Positions 7,887 through 15,922 of a stretch of 64,000 nt of DNA are shown in pieces. Source of the stretch: Curtobacterium sp. MR_MD2014 (lineage in GTDB: Bacteria > Actinomycetota > Actinomycetes > Actinomycetales > Microbacteriaceae). The stretch is taken from the NCBI RefSeq assembly GCF_000772085.1, contig NZ_CP009755.1, forward strand, positions 2,728,001 to 2,792,000, in the 5' to 3' direction. The notes beneath the pieces are model-generated. The model had not been told where the DNA came from. It saw only the letters and a list, made by a program, of their open reading frames with translations, and made no database searches. Numbering within the stretch: the stretch's first letter is position 1; each line of letters begins with the position of its first letter. The translations under genes and the position numbers were made by a program.

Positions 7887-9463
7887 GCTGCGCCCTGCTC
7901 GGGCTGCTGCTCGATGCGCGGGAACAGGCCGGACCCGAGCGGCACGACGGTTGCGGCGCCCTGCCACTCGTAGGCGCGGTCGACGCGCTGCTCGGTCACC
8001 GATCCGCCGGCACCGATCGACGCCCAGAGCTTCTCCGTCGCCTTCGGCATCACCGGAGACACGAGGACGTTCACGGTGCCGAGGCCGCGGAGGGCCGTCG
8101 CCAGGACGGTGCCGAGACGCTCGCGCGCCGACTCGTCCTTCGCCAGCGCCCAGGGCTCCTGCTCGGTGATGTACCCGTTCAGGGCGTCGACGAGCTCCCA
8201 CACGGCGGCGATCGCCTCGTGCGGCGCGAAGCCCTCGACCGCGGCGTCGGCACGCTCGGTGACGGACACCGCGAGCGTGTCGATCGCCTCGTCCGACGGG
8301 GTCAGCTCGCCGCGCGACGGCACGGCACCGTCGAAGTACTTCTGCAGCATCGCGACGAGACGCGAGGCGAGGTTGCCGAAGCCGTTCGCGAGGTCGGCCG
8401 AGTACCGGGCGGAGATGTCCTCCCAGCTGAAGTTGCCGTCCTGCCCGAAGGTGATCGCGCGGAGGAAGTAGTAGCGGAAGGCATCCGAGCCGAAGGTGTC
8501 GGTGATCTCCGACGGCGCGATGCCGGTGAGCTTCGACTTCGACATCTTCTCGCCGCCGACGAGCAGCCAGCCGTGACCGAACACGCGCTCCGGCACCGGG
8601 AGACCCGCCGCCATGAGCATCGCGGGCCAGATCACCGCGTGGAAGCGGGCGATGTCCTTGCCCACGATGTGCACGCTCGGCCAGAGGCGCTGGAACGCCT
8701 CGTCGTCGTCCGACCCGTAGCCGAGGGCGGTGACGTAGTTCAGCAGGGCGTCGAACCACACGTAGAGCACGTGGTCGTGGTCCCAGGGGATCGTGATGCC
8801 CCAGTCGAAGCTCGAGCGCGAGATCGACAGGTCGCGCAGGCCCTGCTTCACGAAGGAGACGATCTCGTTGCGGACGCTCTCGGGCTGGATGAACTGCGGG
8901 TTCGACTCGTACAGGTCGAGCAGGCGCTGCTCGAAGTCACTCATGCGGAAGAAGTAGTTGCGCTCGGCGAGGACCTCGACGGGGATCGAGTGGATCGCGC
9001 AGACCTGCTGGCCCTCGTAGGGACCGGTGCCGGGCACGAGGTCGCTCGGCTGCTTGTACTCCTCGCACCCGACGCAGTAGAAGCCCTCGAACTCGCCGGC
9101 GTAGATGTAGCCGTCGTCGTACAGCTTCTGCAGGAACGCGGTCACGCCGCGCTCGTGCCGTTCGTCGGTCGTGCGGATGAAGTCGTCGTTCGCAACGTCG
9201 ACCGTGTCGAGCAGGGGCTTCCACGCGTCGGTGACGAGCCGGTCAGCCCACTCCTTCGGGGACACGTCGTTCGCGCTGGCGGTCCGGAGGATCTTCTGGC
9301 CGTGCTCGTCGGTCCCGGTGAGCAGCCAGGCGTCGTCGCCCCGCTGCCGGTGCCACCGTGCCATGAAGTCCGCGGCGACCTCGGTGTAGGCGTGCCCGAT
9401 GTGGGGCACGTCGTTCACGTAGAAGATCGGCGTGGTGATGCTGAACGAGGACCCGTCGGACAT
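7883..9463 (-). CDS. metG: methionyl-tRNA synthetase
   Basis: 526 residues, class I aminoacyl-tRNA synthetase charging initiator and elongator tRNA-Met. The HIGH motif is at residues 21-24 (VPHIGHAYTE), KMSKS near residue 307 (GGEKMSKSKLTG) and the anticodon-binding helical domain follows. The length fits the short form without the C-terminal tRNA-binding extension. Insert cysteines are reduced (CVGCEEY, no second pair), matching the zinc-poor class. ATG 9463 is 7 nt from a TAGGAT hexamer; an ATG at 9472 overlaps that hexamer and is less likely. Confidence 0.96.
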   Translation of the reverse strand: MSDGSSFSITTPIFYVNDVPHIGHAYTEVAADFMARWHRQRGDDAWLLTGTDEHGQKILRTASANDVSPKEWADRLVTDAWKPLLDTVDVANDDFIRTTDERHERGVTAFLQKLYDDGYIYAGEFEGFYCVGCEEYKQPSDLVPGTGPYEGQQVCAIHSIPVEVLAERNYFFRMSDFEQRLLDLYESNPQFIQPESVRNEIVSFVKQGLRDLSISRSSFDWGITIPWDHDHVLYVWFDALLNYVTALGYGSDDDEAFQRLWPSVHIVGKDIARFHAVIWPAMLMAAGLPVPERVFGHGWLLVGGEKMSKSKLTGIAPSEITDTFGSDAFRYYFLRAITFGQDGNFSWEDISARYSADLANGFGNLASRLVAMLQKYFDGAVPSRGELTPSDEAIDTLAVSVTERADAAVEGFAPHEAIAAVWELVDALNGYITEQEPWALAKDESARERLGTVLATALRGLGTVNVLVSPVMPKATEKLWASIGAGGSVTEQRVDRAYEWQGAATVVPLGSGLFPRIEQQPEQGAA

Positions 9464-9470
9464 GCGGACC

Positions 9471-9476
9471 ATCCTA
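9471..9476 (-). promoter_or_regulatory. -10 hexamer TAGGAT, leaderless start of metG cluster
   Basis: TAGGAT on the minus strand, 7 nt before the metG ATG. It probably drives metG-tatD-rsmA, whose genes overlap or nearly abut. Confidence 0.65.
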
Positions 9477-9526
9477 CGGGCGGGCCGGAGCCGCGTGACG
9501 CGCCCCGCGCGCCGCCTGTGGAGAAC

Positions 9527-9570
9527 CGGACGGGAGGCGGGTGGCGGGCCCGCCCCGCGCCTCCAGACCG
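9527..9570. repeat. dispersed palindromic element, copy B
   Basis: CGGACGGGAGGC / GCCTCCAGACCG arms around a GTGGCGGGCCCGCC core. It lies after rsmI and before the metG promoter, a position suited to an rsmI terminator. Confidence 0.75.
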
Positions 9571-9583
9571 ACGGTGGTCGGCC

Positions 9584-10405
9584 CTACCGCGCGGCGAGCG
9601 CGCCCTCGTACAGGTCGCGCTTCGACAGGCCGGTCGCGTCCGCGACCGCCGCGGCGGCCTCCTTCATGCGCGACCCGGCGGCGACCCGCTCGAGCACGAG
9701 CCGCACACCGTCCTCGATGCTCGTCACGTCGAGCGCGCCGGTCGAGCCCTCGACGACCACGCAGATCTCACCACGCACCCCGTCGGCTGCCCAGGCGGCG
9801 AGCGCGGCGAGCGAGTCGCGGCGGACCTCCTCGTGCAGCTTCGTGAGCTCGCGGCACACGACCGCGCGGCGGTCGTCCCCGAAGCCCGCGGCCATGTCGG
9901 CGAGCGTGTCGGGGAGCCGGTGCGGTGACTCGAAGAACACCATCGTCCGCTGCTCACCGGCCAGGGACGCGAAGAGACGACGGCGCTCCCCCGCCTTGCG
10001 GGTCGGGAAGCCCTCGAAGCTGAACCGGTCGGTCGGCAGGCCCGACACGGCGAGCGCCATGAGCACCGCGGACGGCCCGGGCAGGGCGGTGACGGTCACC
10101 CCGGCGGCCGCCGCGGCCTCCACGAGGGGGAAGCCCGGGTCGCTGATCGCGGGCATGCCCGCGTCGGTGAGGACCACCACGTCCTCGTCGCGGGCGAGCT
10201 CGACCACCTCGGCGGCCTTCGCGCGCTCGTTGTGCTCGTGGAGGGCGATCAGGCGCGGGCGGTTCTCGATGCCGAGCGCACGCATCAGGTGGATCGCGGT
10301 CCGGGTGTCCTCGGCGGCCACCACGCTCGCGTTCGAGAGGGTCTCGACGAGACGACGAGACGCGTCGCCGAGGTTGCCGATGGGCGTTGCTGCGAGGACG
10401 ATCAC
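9584..10405 (-). CDS. rsmI: 16S rRNA (cytidine1402-2'-O)-methyltransferase
   Basis: 273 residues. RsmI 2'-O-methylates C1402 in the 30S decoding centre using SAM. The N-terminus IVLAATPIGNLGDAS, the VLTDAGMPAISDPG loop and TMVFFESPHRL are family hallmarks. The start is GTG; the GGAGG before it abuts the GTG itself, so it cannot act as a normal Shine-Dalgarno, and a CAGAAT hexamer 6 nt upstream points to a leaderless message. It is divergent from pmt, an arrangement also known in mycobacteria. Confidence 0.94.
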   Translation of the reverse strand: MIVLAATPIGNLGDASRRLVETLSNASVVAAEDTRTAIHLMRALGIENRPRLIALHEHNERAKAAEVVELARDEDVVVLTDAGMPAISDPGFPLVEAAAAAGVTVTALPGPSAVLMALAVSGLPTDRFSFEGFPTRKAGERRRLFASLAGEQRTMVFFESPHRLPDTLADMAAGFGDDRRAVVCRELTKLHEEVRRDSLAALAAWAADGVRGEICVVVEGSTGALDVTSIEDGVRLVLERVAAGSRMKEAAAAVADATGLSKRDLYEGALAAR

Positions 10406-10411
10406 CTCCCC

Positions 10412-10417
10412 ATTCTG
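10412..10417 (-). promoter_or_regulatory. -10-like hexamer CAGAAT before rsmI
   Basis: CAGAAT on the minus strand, 6 nt before the rsmI GTG; five of six bases fit TAnAAT. Confidence 0.5.
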
Positions 10418-10445
10418 GTGCCAGGTCCGCCGTGGCGGCGATCCG

Positions 10446-10451
10446 TAGGAT
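10446..10451 (+). promoter_or_regulatory. -10 hexamer TAGGAT, leaderless start of pmt
   Basis: TAGGAT ends 7 nt before the ATG at 10459. The earlier in-frame ATG at 10450 overlaps the hexamer, which is why 10459 was chosen. Confidence 0.6.
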
Positions 10452-10458
10452 GCAGGCG

Positions 10459-12090
10459 ATGACCAGCGAGCTGACCGACGACCGCACCGCCCTCGTCGAC
10501 GGACCGGCCGGCTCCCGCCTCGACGACTGGTGGGGTCGGGTCCTCTCGACGTCGCGGCGGGTCGCCGTGTGGCGCTGGACGGGTCCGATCGCGGTGACGC
10601 TGCTGGCGGCCGTGCTCCGTCTGGTGGGACTCGGACACCCGCACTCGCTCGTGTTCGACGAGACGTACTACGTCAAGGACGGCTGGTCGATCGTGCACCT
10701 CGGCTACGAGGGCACCTGGCCGGCGAACTCCTCCGACGACGGCGCCCCGACGACCGACCAGCGCTTCGCGGACGGCGAGACCGACCTGTACTCGAGGGCG
10801 GCGGAGTTCATCGCGCACCCGCCGCTCGGGAAGTACCTGATCGGCCTCGGGATGCTGCTGTTCGGCGCCGACAGCTCGTTCGGGTGGCGGTTCACGGTCG
10901 CCGTGCTCGGCACCGCGACCGTGTTCCTGACCGCGGTCATCGCCCGCTCGCTGTTCCGCTCGACCGCGATCGGGACGCTCGCAGGCTTCCTGCTCGCGAT
11001 CGACGGCCAGGCGATCGTGCTGTCGCGCGTGACGCTGCTCGACGGCATCCTGACCTTCTTCGTCGTGCTCGGCGCGGGTGCGCTGCTGCTCGACCGGCGG
11101 TGGACACAGCGGCGGCTCGACGACTGGGTCCGACGCCGGGCGGACGGCGGCGGCGACACGCTCTGGGGGCCGGTGCTGGTCTGGCGGCCGTGGCTCGTCG
11201 CGATGGGCGTCGCCCTCGGTCTGGCGTCCGCGACGAAGTGGTCCGGCCTGTACTTCCTGGCGTTCTTCGCCCTGTACTCCGTGCTGAGCGACATGGTGAT
11301 GCGCCGCCGGGCCGGCGTGACGTTCTGGTCCTCGAGCGCCTTCCTGCAGCAGGCGCCGGTGACGTTCCTGCTCACCGTGCCGGTCGCTGCCGTGACCTAC
11401 CTGGCGTCGTGGACGGGGTGGTTCCGGACCTCCGGTGGGTGGGACCGGAACTGGATCGCCTCCGGCGGCGAGCGGTGGACGGGACTGCTCGCGTGGGTGC
11501 CGGACCCGTTCCAGAACTGGTGGCACTACCAGTCGGAGATCTACGGCTTCAACATCGGCCTGCACACCCCGCACTCGTACCAGGCGAACCCGCTGCTGTG
11601 GCTCGTCATGCAGCGCCCCACGTCGATGTACTACGTCGGGACGAACCGCGGCCAGGACGGCTGCTGGGCGGACCGCTGCGGCGAGGCGATCACCGGCATC
11701 GCGAACCCGTTCGTCTGGTACGCCTCGGTGATCGCGGCGGTCGCGCTGCTCGTGCTCTTCGTGCTGCGGCGCCGGTGGGAGTACGGCTTCGTGCTCATCG
11801 GTGTCGCGGGCGGGTACCTGCCCTGGCTGCTGTACACCGACCGCACGGTGTTCCAGTTCTACACGGTGGCGTTCGAGCCGTTCCTCGTCATGGCCCTGGC
11901 TGCCGCGATCGGACTCGTCGCCGGGTCCCGGACCGACCCGCGGCCGCGGCGGACCCGGGCGTTGGTCTGGGTCGGCGTGTACCTCGGTGTCGTCGTGCTC
12001 GCGTCGGCGTACTGGTACCCGATGTGGACCGGCTTGCAGATGCCGTGGGACTTCGTCCGGTCGCACTACTGGTTGCCGAGCTGGCTGTAG
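10459..12090 (+). CDS. pmt: polyprenol-phosphate-mannose protein O-mannosyltransferase
   Basis: 543 residues, polytopic GT39 membrane enzyme that transfers mannose from polyprenyl-phosphomannose to Ser/Thr of exported proteins on the outer face of the membrane. The catalytic acidic pair is in VFDETYYVKD (D67, E68) in the first extracellular loop, with HPPLGKYLI further on, as in other actinobacterial Pmt proteins. About ten membrane spans follow. The last six codons and the stop fall in the first unit of a 23-bp tandem repeat (12072-12163). Divergent from rsmI. Confidence 0.9.
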   Translation: MTSELTDDRTALVDGPAGSRLDDWWGRVLSTSRRVAVWRWTGPIAVTLLAAVLRLVGLGHPHSLVFDETYYVKDGWSIVHLGYEGTWPANSSDDGAPTTDQRFADGETDLYSRAAEFIAHPPLGKYLIGLGMLLFGADSSFGWRFTVAVLGTATVFLTAVIARSLFRSTAIGTLAGFLLAIDGQAIVLSRVTLLDGILTFFVVLGAGALLLDRRWTQRRLDDWVRRRADGGGDTLWGPVLVWRPWLVAMGVALGLASATKWSGLYFLAFFALYSVLSDMVMRRRAGVTFWSSSAFLQQAPVTFLLTVPVAAVTYLASWTGWFRTSGGWDRNWIASGGERWTGLLAWVPDPFQNWWHYQSEIYGFNIGLHTPHSYQANPLLWLVMQRPTSMYYVGTNRGQDGCWADRCGEAITGIANPFVWYASVIAAVALLVLFVLRRRWEYGFVLIGVAGGYLPWLLYTDRTVFQFYTVAFEPFLVMALAAAIGLVAGSRTDPRPRRTRALVWVGVYLGVVVLASAYWYPMWTGLQMPWDFVRSHYWLPSWL

Positions 12091-12163
12091 CGGTGCTGCC
12101 GAGCTGGCTGTAGCGGTGCTGCCGAGCTGGCTGGAGCGGTGCTGCCGAGCTGGCTGGAGCGGT
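12072..12163 (+). repeat. four 23-bp tandem repeats covering the pmt stop codon
   Basis: Units at 12072-12094, 12095-12117, 12118-12140 and 12141-12163, consensus GCTGCCGAGCTGGCTG(T/G)AGCGGT. Units 1 and 2 contain the TAG used (unit 1) as the pmt stop; units 3 and 4 have GAG instead. Being 23 bp, each unit shifts the reading frame. Confidence 0.9.
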
Positions 12164-12218
12164 CCGGCCCTGGGGACGTGACCGCGCGGGACGCCGGTGA
12201 CTGCCGACCCGCTGTCGG

Positions 12219-12260
12219 CACGGAGGCGCGGTGCCCGGCCGCCACGAGCCTCCCGCCCGG
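12219..12260. repeat. dispersed palindromic element, copy C
   Basis: GGAGGCGCGGTG and GCCACGAGCCTCC arms between the convergent pmt and tetR genes, where a bidirectional terminator would be expected. Confidence 0.7.
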
Positions 12261-12282
12261 CGCATACCGCGTCAGGCGAACG

Positions 12283-12942
12283 TCAGGGCTGGCCGTGCAG
12301 GGCGCGCTCGATGGCGGTGCGGTCGAGCGGGGCACCGACCATGGGGTCGGTGGTGCCGCCGGGCAGCACGCCCTCGAGCACGACCTCGGCGTAGCGGCGC
12401 CAGGCGTCGGGGTCGTGGGCGCGTGTGGCGTCCGCGACGGCGCCGACCATCGTCGTGAGCATCGGCAGGTCGGCGTAGCTGAACCCGGCCCGCACCACCC
12501 CGGACGCCGCCGCTCGCTCGATGATGGTCGCGACCTGGCGCTCGAGCCGGTCCCGCTCGTGCACGATCGACGGCCGCGCCTTCCCCGCGCGGACGATGGC
12601 GTCCGCCAGGGCACGGTCGCGCGCGCGGAACTCGAACACGCCCGTCAGGTAGACGCGGAGGGCCTCGCGCGGATCGGTCTCCTGCGCGGCTCGGGCGGCG
12701 GCGGCGTTCATCGCCTCGAACTTGGTGGCGAGCAACGCCTCGATCAGGGCGTCCTTGTCGGCGAACCGGCGGTAGACGGTGCCGACGCCGACCCCGGCCT
12801 CGTGCGCGATGTCGTTCAACGTGACCGACAGGCCCCGCTCGGCGAAGCACCGGCGCGCGGTCTGCAGGATCAGCTCGCGGTTGCGCGCGGCGTCGGCGCG
12901 CAGGGGGCGCTCGAGGTCGTGCGCGGTGTCGGTGGTGCTCAC
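12283..12942 (-). CDS. TetR-family repressor of the adjacent exporter
   Basis: 219 residues. N-terminal HTH (ILQTARRCFAERGLSVTLNDIAHEAGVG... VYRRFADKDALIEALL, about residues 24-70) followed by a variable helical ligand domain. GTG 12942 is the chosen start. It is divergent from a 14-helix drug exporter, and the 162-bp gap holds two matching 23-bp palindromes flanking a -10 hexamer, so repression of both genes is very likely. Ligand unknown, presumably an exported toxic compound. Confidence 0.9.
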   Translation of the reverse strand: MSTTDTAHDLERPLRADAARNRELILQTARRCFAERGLSVTLNDIAHEAGVGVGTVYRRFADKDALIEALLATKFEAMNAAAARAAQETDPREALRVYLTGVFEFRARDRALADAIVRAGKARPSIVHERDRLERQVATIIERAAASGVVRAGFSYADLPMLTTMVGAVADATRAHDPDAWRRYAEVVLEGVLPGGTTDPMVGAPLDRTAIERALHGQP

Positions 12943-12973
12943 GACGTCGACGGTAGTTGACGATTCTGGGAAC

Positions 12974-12996
12974 AAACGGATGCGGTGGCTCCGTTT
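12974..12996. promoter_or_regulatory. TetR operator 1
   Basis: AAACGGA-N9-TCCGTTT, a 23-bp palindrome with perfect 7-bp arms in the tetR/exporter gap. Confidence 0.75.
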
Positions 12997-13001
12997 CGGT
13001 C

Positions 13002-13007
13002 TACACT
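13002..13007 (+). promoter_or_regulatory. -10 hexamer TACACT of the exporter gene
   Basis: TACACT sits between the two operators, about 98 nt before the exporter GTG. Repressor bound at both sites would cover it. Confidence 0.5.
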
Positions 13008-13013
13008 CGACAC

Positions 13014-13036
13014 AAACGGATGCACCACATCCGGTT
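13014..13036. promoter_or_regulatory. TetR operator 2
   Basis: AAACGGATG-N5-CATCCGGTT, same 23-bp length and register as operator 1, centre-to-centre distance 40 bp. Confidence 0.75.
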
Positions 13037-13104
13037 CCACCTCCTCGCGAAGCGCTCGACGGCGCGTGCTCCGCCACCTCCACCCTTCTCCGAAGGAGGC
13101 TGCC

Positions 13105-14676
13105 GTGACGGCAGAACAGACCGTGCCGACCCCGACCGGGTCGGCACCGACGACGACCGGCCGTGCTGCCGGCACCACGACCGGCTCCGGCTCCGGCTCC
13201 GACAGGCCGAACCACCGCTGGATCGCACTGGCGGTCATCGCCCTCGCCCAGCTCATGGTCGTGCTCGACGCGACCATCGTGAACATCGCCCTCCCCTCGG
13301 CGCAGGCCGATCTCGGCTTCGGCACCGACCAGCGGCAGTGGATCGTCACCGCGTACTCGCTCGCGTTCGGCTCCCTGCTCCTGCTCGGCGGTCGCCTCGG
13401 TGACCTGTTCGGCCGGAAGACCACCTTCATCGTCGGCCTGGTCGGGTTCGCCCTGGCCTCGGTGCTCGGTGGTCTCGCCGACTCGTTCGGCCTGCTCGTC
13501 GCCGCCCGCGCACTGCAGGGCGTCTTCGGTGCCCTGCTCGCCCCCTCGGCGCTCGGCATGCTCACCACGACCTTCCGCGATCCGAAGGAACGCGGCCGGG
13601 CGTTCGGCATCTTCGGGTCCATCGCCGGCTCGGGTGCGGCGATCGGCCTGCTGCTCGGCGGCGTGCTCACCGAGTACGCGTCCTGGCGCTGGTGCCTCTA
13701 CGTGAACGTCGTGTTCGCGGTCCTCGGGGTCATCGGTGCGCTCGTGTTCATGGCGAAGCCGCCGAAGGTCGAGCGTCCGCGCATCGACGTGGCCGGTGTG
13801 CTGACGATCACCGCGGGCCTGGTCGGCATCGTCTACGGCTTCTCGAACGCCGAGTCGAACGGTTGGGACGCCCCGCTCACCATCGTCATGCTCGCCGCGG
13901 GCGTCCTGCTCGTCGCCGCGTTCGTGGTCATCGAGACCCGCGTCGCGCACCCGCTCCTGCCGCTGCGCGTCGTCCTCGACCGCGACCGCGGCGGTGCCTT
14001 CATCGCGATCGGCCTCGTGGCGATCGGCATGTTCGGCATCTTCCTGTTCCTGACGTACTACCTCGAGCAGACCCTCGGCTTCAGTTCGCTGCAGACCGGT
14101 CTGGCGTTCCTGCCGATGCCGCTGTCGATAATGGTGTCGGCGACGCAGATCGGCGGGCGGCTGCTCCCCCGCGTCGGCCCGAAGGTCCTGATCTTCGCGG
14201 GCGGTCTCGTCGCGGCGACCGGGCTCCTGCTGCTGCTCCGCACCGACGTCGACAGCACCTACGCGGGCACCGTCCTGCCGGCGCTGATCGTCATCGGTCT
14301 CGGCATGGGCACGATCTTCTCGTCCGCGATGAACACCGCGACGACCGGTGTCGCACGGGCGGACGCCGGCGTGGCCTCGGCGACGGTCAACACGATGCAG
14401 CAGATCGGCGGCTCGATCGGCACTGCCCTGCTCTCGACGATCTTCGCCGACGTCGTGAAGGACAGCCTGTCGGGCCTCTCGGCAGCACCGACGAAGCTGC
14501 AGCAGGCCCAGGCGGTGATCGACGGGTACCACGTCGCCTTCGGCATCTCGGCCGGGGTGCTCGTGCTCGTCGCCCTCGCAGGCGGGCTGCTCATCAACCG
14601 GCAGTCGGTGCGACTCGCGAAGCTCGAGCGCGCGGCGTCCGCGACCACGGGCAGCATCCCGGCAGCGGCGCACTAG
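13105..14676 (+). CDS. DHA2-family MFS multidrug exporter
   Basis: 523 residues. Fourteen predicted membrane helices after a 35-residue Thr/Gly/Ser-rich N-terminal tail. Motif D1 LMVVLDATIVNIALPS, motif A GGRLGDLFGRKTTF and motif C GSGAAIGLLLGG identify a proton-coupled DHA2 (QacA/EmrB-type) exporter. The GTG start has a strong GAAGGAGG Shine-Dalgarno (13092-13099), unlike the leaderless genes around it, fitting the long leader implied by the promoter at 13002. Controlled by the divergent TetR. Substrate unknown. Confidence 0.92.
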   Translation: MTAEQTVPTPTGSAPTTTGRAAGTTTGSGSGSDRPNHRWIALAVIALAQLMVVLDATIVNIALPSAQADLGFGTDQRQWIVTAYSLAFGSLLLLGGRLGDLFGRKTTFIVGLVGFALASVLGGLADSFGLLVAARALQGVFGALLAPSALGMLTTTFRDPKERGRAFGIFGSIAGSGAAIGLLLGGVLTEYASWRWCLYVNVVFAVLGVIGALVFMAKPPKVERPRIDVAGVLTITAGLVGIVYGFSNAESNGWDAPLTIVMLAAGVLLVAAFVVIETRVAHPLLPLRVVLDRDRGGAFIAIGLVAIGMFGIFLFLTYYLEQTLGFSSLQTGLAFLPMPLSIMVSATQIGGRLLPRVGPKVLIFAGGLVAATGLLLLLRTDVDSTYAGTVLPALIVIGLGMGTIFSSAMNTATTGVARADAGVASATVNTMQQIGGSIGTALLSTIFADVVKDSLSGLSAAPTKLQQAQAVIDGYHVAFGISAGVLVLVALAGGLLINRQSVRLAKLERAASATTGSIPAAAH

Positions 14677-14753
14677 CCGCCCCGCTCCCCGAGCCGCTCC
14701 GCTCCGCGCCCGGTCCGCCCCCGGTCCGCCCTGCCCTGCTCTGCCCCCGCTCT

Positions 14754-14791
14754 GCGACATCCCACGCGTCGATCGACGCGTGGGATGTCGC
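14754..14791. terminator. 38-bp perfect palindrome after exporter gene
   Basis: GCGACATCCCACGCGTCGA followed directly by its exact reverse complement. It lies 78 bp after the exporter stop and 145 bp before the next start, so it probably ends the exporter transcript, although there is no T-tract. Confidence 0.65.
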
Positions 14792-14922
14792 GTCCCCGGG
14801 GCTGGCCGAAGGAACGACCGACCCCGGCCGTTCCGGTGCGCACGGATTCGGCACACCCCGTGGTCGGGACGGCGGCGTTGCGCACTGTGTCGGTCCTCCT
14901 GCGGCACATCAGTGGCCCCGGT

Positions 14923-14928
14923 TACCCT
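14923..14928 (+). promoter_or_regulatory. -10 hexamer TACCCT, leaderless start of sulfurtransferase
   Basis: TACCCT ends 7 nt before the ATG at 14936. Confidence 0.55.
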
Positions 14929-14935
14929 GAGCGCC

Positions 14936-15796
14936 ATGGCCCCCGTCCTGACCTCGCCGCTCGTGTCGACGCAGTGGCTCGCCGACCACATCGGTGCCGA
15001 CGATCTCGTCGTCCTCGATGCCTCGGTGCACACCACCGGGGTCGGCACGGCGATGCACTGGCAGGCCGCCCGCGACGCGTACGAGCAGCACGGGCACGTA
15101 CCGGGCGCCCGGCACGCCGACCTGGTCGACGACTTCTCGACGCCCGACGCGGACGTGCCCTTCACCCGCCCGACAGCGGAGCGTTTCGAGTCCGCCGCGA
15201 GTGGACTGGGCGTGACCAACGGCTCGACCGTGGTGGTCTACGACGACAGCGTCGGTGAGTGGGCGGCACGGCTCTGGTGGATCTTCCGCGCGTTCGGCTT
15301 CGACGACGTCGCGGTGCTCGACGGTGGGTTCACCAAGTGGCGGGACGAGGGACGACCCGTCCGCGTCGGACCGCTCCGTGGCAGCACCCCGTCGCCGTCC
15401 GCCGAGCCGTTCCTGGCCGGCGAGGAACGTCCCGTGTGGGCCGACCACGACCGTGTCCTGCGTGCCGTCCGCGGTGAGGAGCCCGCGGCGGTCGTCCTGG
15501 CGGCTCCCCCGTCGGCGCTGGGATCCGACCACCCCGGCGTGGTCCCCGGCAGCACGGCGATCACCACGGACGACGTGGTCGACCCCGACACCAACACCCT
15601 CCGCCGCGGCCCGGCACTCGCCGAGGTGTTCGCGCCGGTGCTCGACGCCGACGAGATCGTGACGTACTGCGGCGTCGGCAGCGCGGCCTGCGTCGACGCG
15701 CTCGCCCTGACGGTGCTCGGGCACGACCAGGTGAAGGTCTACGACGGCTCGCTCGCCGAGTGGTGGCGCCTCGAGCCGGAGCTGCTCGCGTCCTGA
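14936..15796 (+). CDS. sseA: thiosulfate/3-mercaptopyruvate sulfurtransferase
   Basis: 286 residues with two rhodanese domains. Only the second has the catalytic cysteine, in VTYCGVGSAA near residue 243; the first has Asp in the matching loop (VVVYDDSVGEWAARLWW). The loop CGVGSA is nearer the thiosulfate-type CRxGx(R/T) pattern than the mercaptopyruvate CGSGVTA, but neither fits exactly, so the donor substrate is uncertain. It is flanked by the long palindrome upstream and GC-rich 9-bp repeats downstream, and appears to be its own transcription unit. Confidence 0.85.
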   Translation: MAPVLTSPLVSTQWLADHIGADDLVVLDASVHTTGVGTAMHWQAARDAYEQHGHVPGARHADLVDDFSTPDADVPFTRPTAERFESAASGLGVTNGSTVVVYDDSVGEWAARLWWIFRAFGFDDVAVLDGGFTKWRDEGRPVRVGPLRGSTPSPSAEPFLAGEERPVWADHDRVLRAVRGEEPAAVVLAAPPSALGSDHPGVVPGSTAITTDDVVDPDTNTLRRGPALAEVFAPVLDADEIVTYCGVGSAACVDALALTVLGHDQVKVYDGSLAEWWRLEPELLAS

Positions 15797-15820
15797 CGCC
15801 ACAACGTCGGCCGCGCTGGC

Positions 15821-15897
15821 CGCGCTGGCCGGGCCGACCGGGCTGACCGGGCTGACCGGGCTGGCCGGGCTGGCCGGGCTGGCCGGGCGGCCGGGCC
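15821..15897 (+). repeat. 9-bp GGGCTGRCC tandem repeats
   Basis: About eight imperfect copies of GGGCTG(A/G)CC fill the gap between the sulfurtransferase and epimerase genes. Confidence 0.8.
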
Positions 15898-15910
15898 GTC
15901 CCCGCGGCAC

Positions 15911-15916
15911 TAGCGT
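15911..15916 (+). promoter_or_regulatory. -10 hexamer TAGCGT, leaderless start of epimerase gene
   Basis: TAGCGT ends 6 nt before the ATG at 15923. Confidence 0.55.
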
Positions 15917-15922
15917 TGGCGC

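Noticed and set aside
12283..15219. A 978-codon minus-strand frame running from the TetR gene through the exporter
   Set aside because: Only its last 219 codons resemble protein (TetR); the rest is antisense to the exporter and crosses the operator region.
15821..15897. Possible CRISPR-like or short repeat array
   Set aside because: Units are 9 bp without spacers; it is a simple tandem repeat. The arrays at 12072 and 46230 likewise have no unique spacers.
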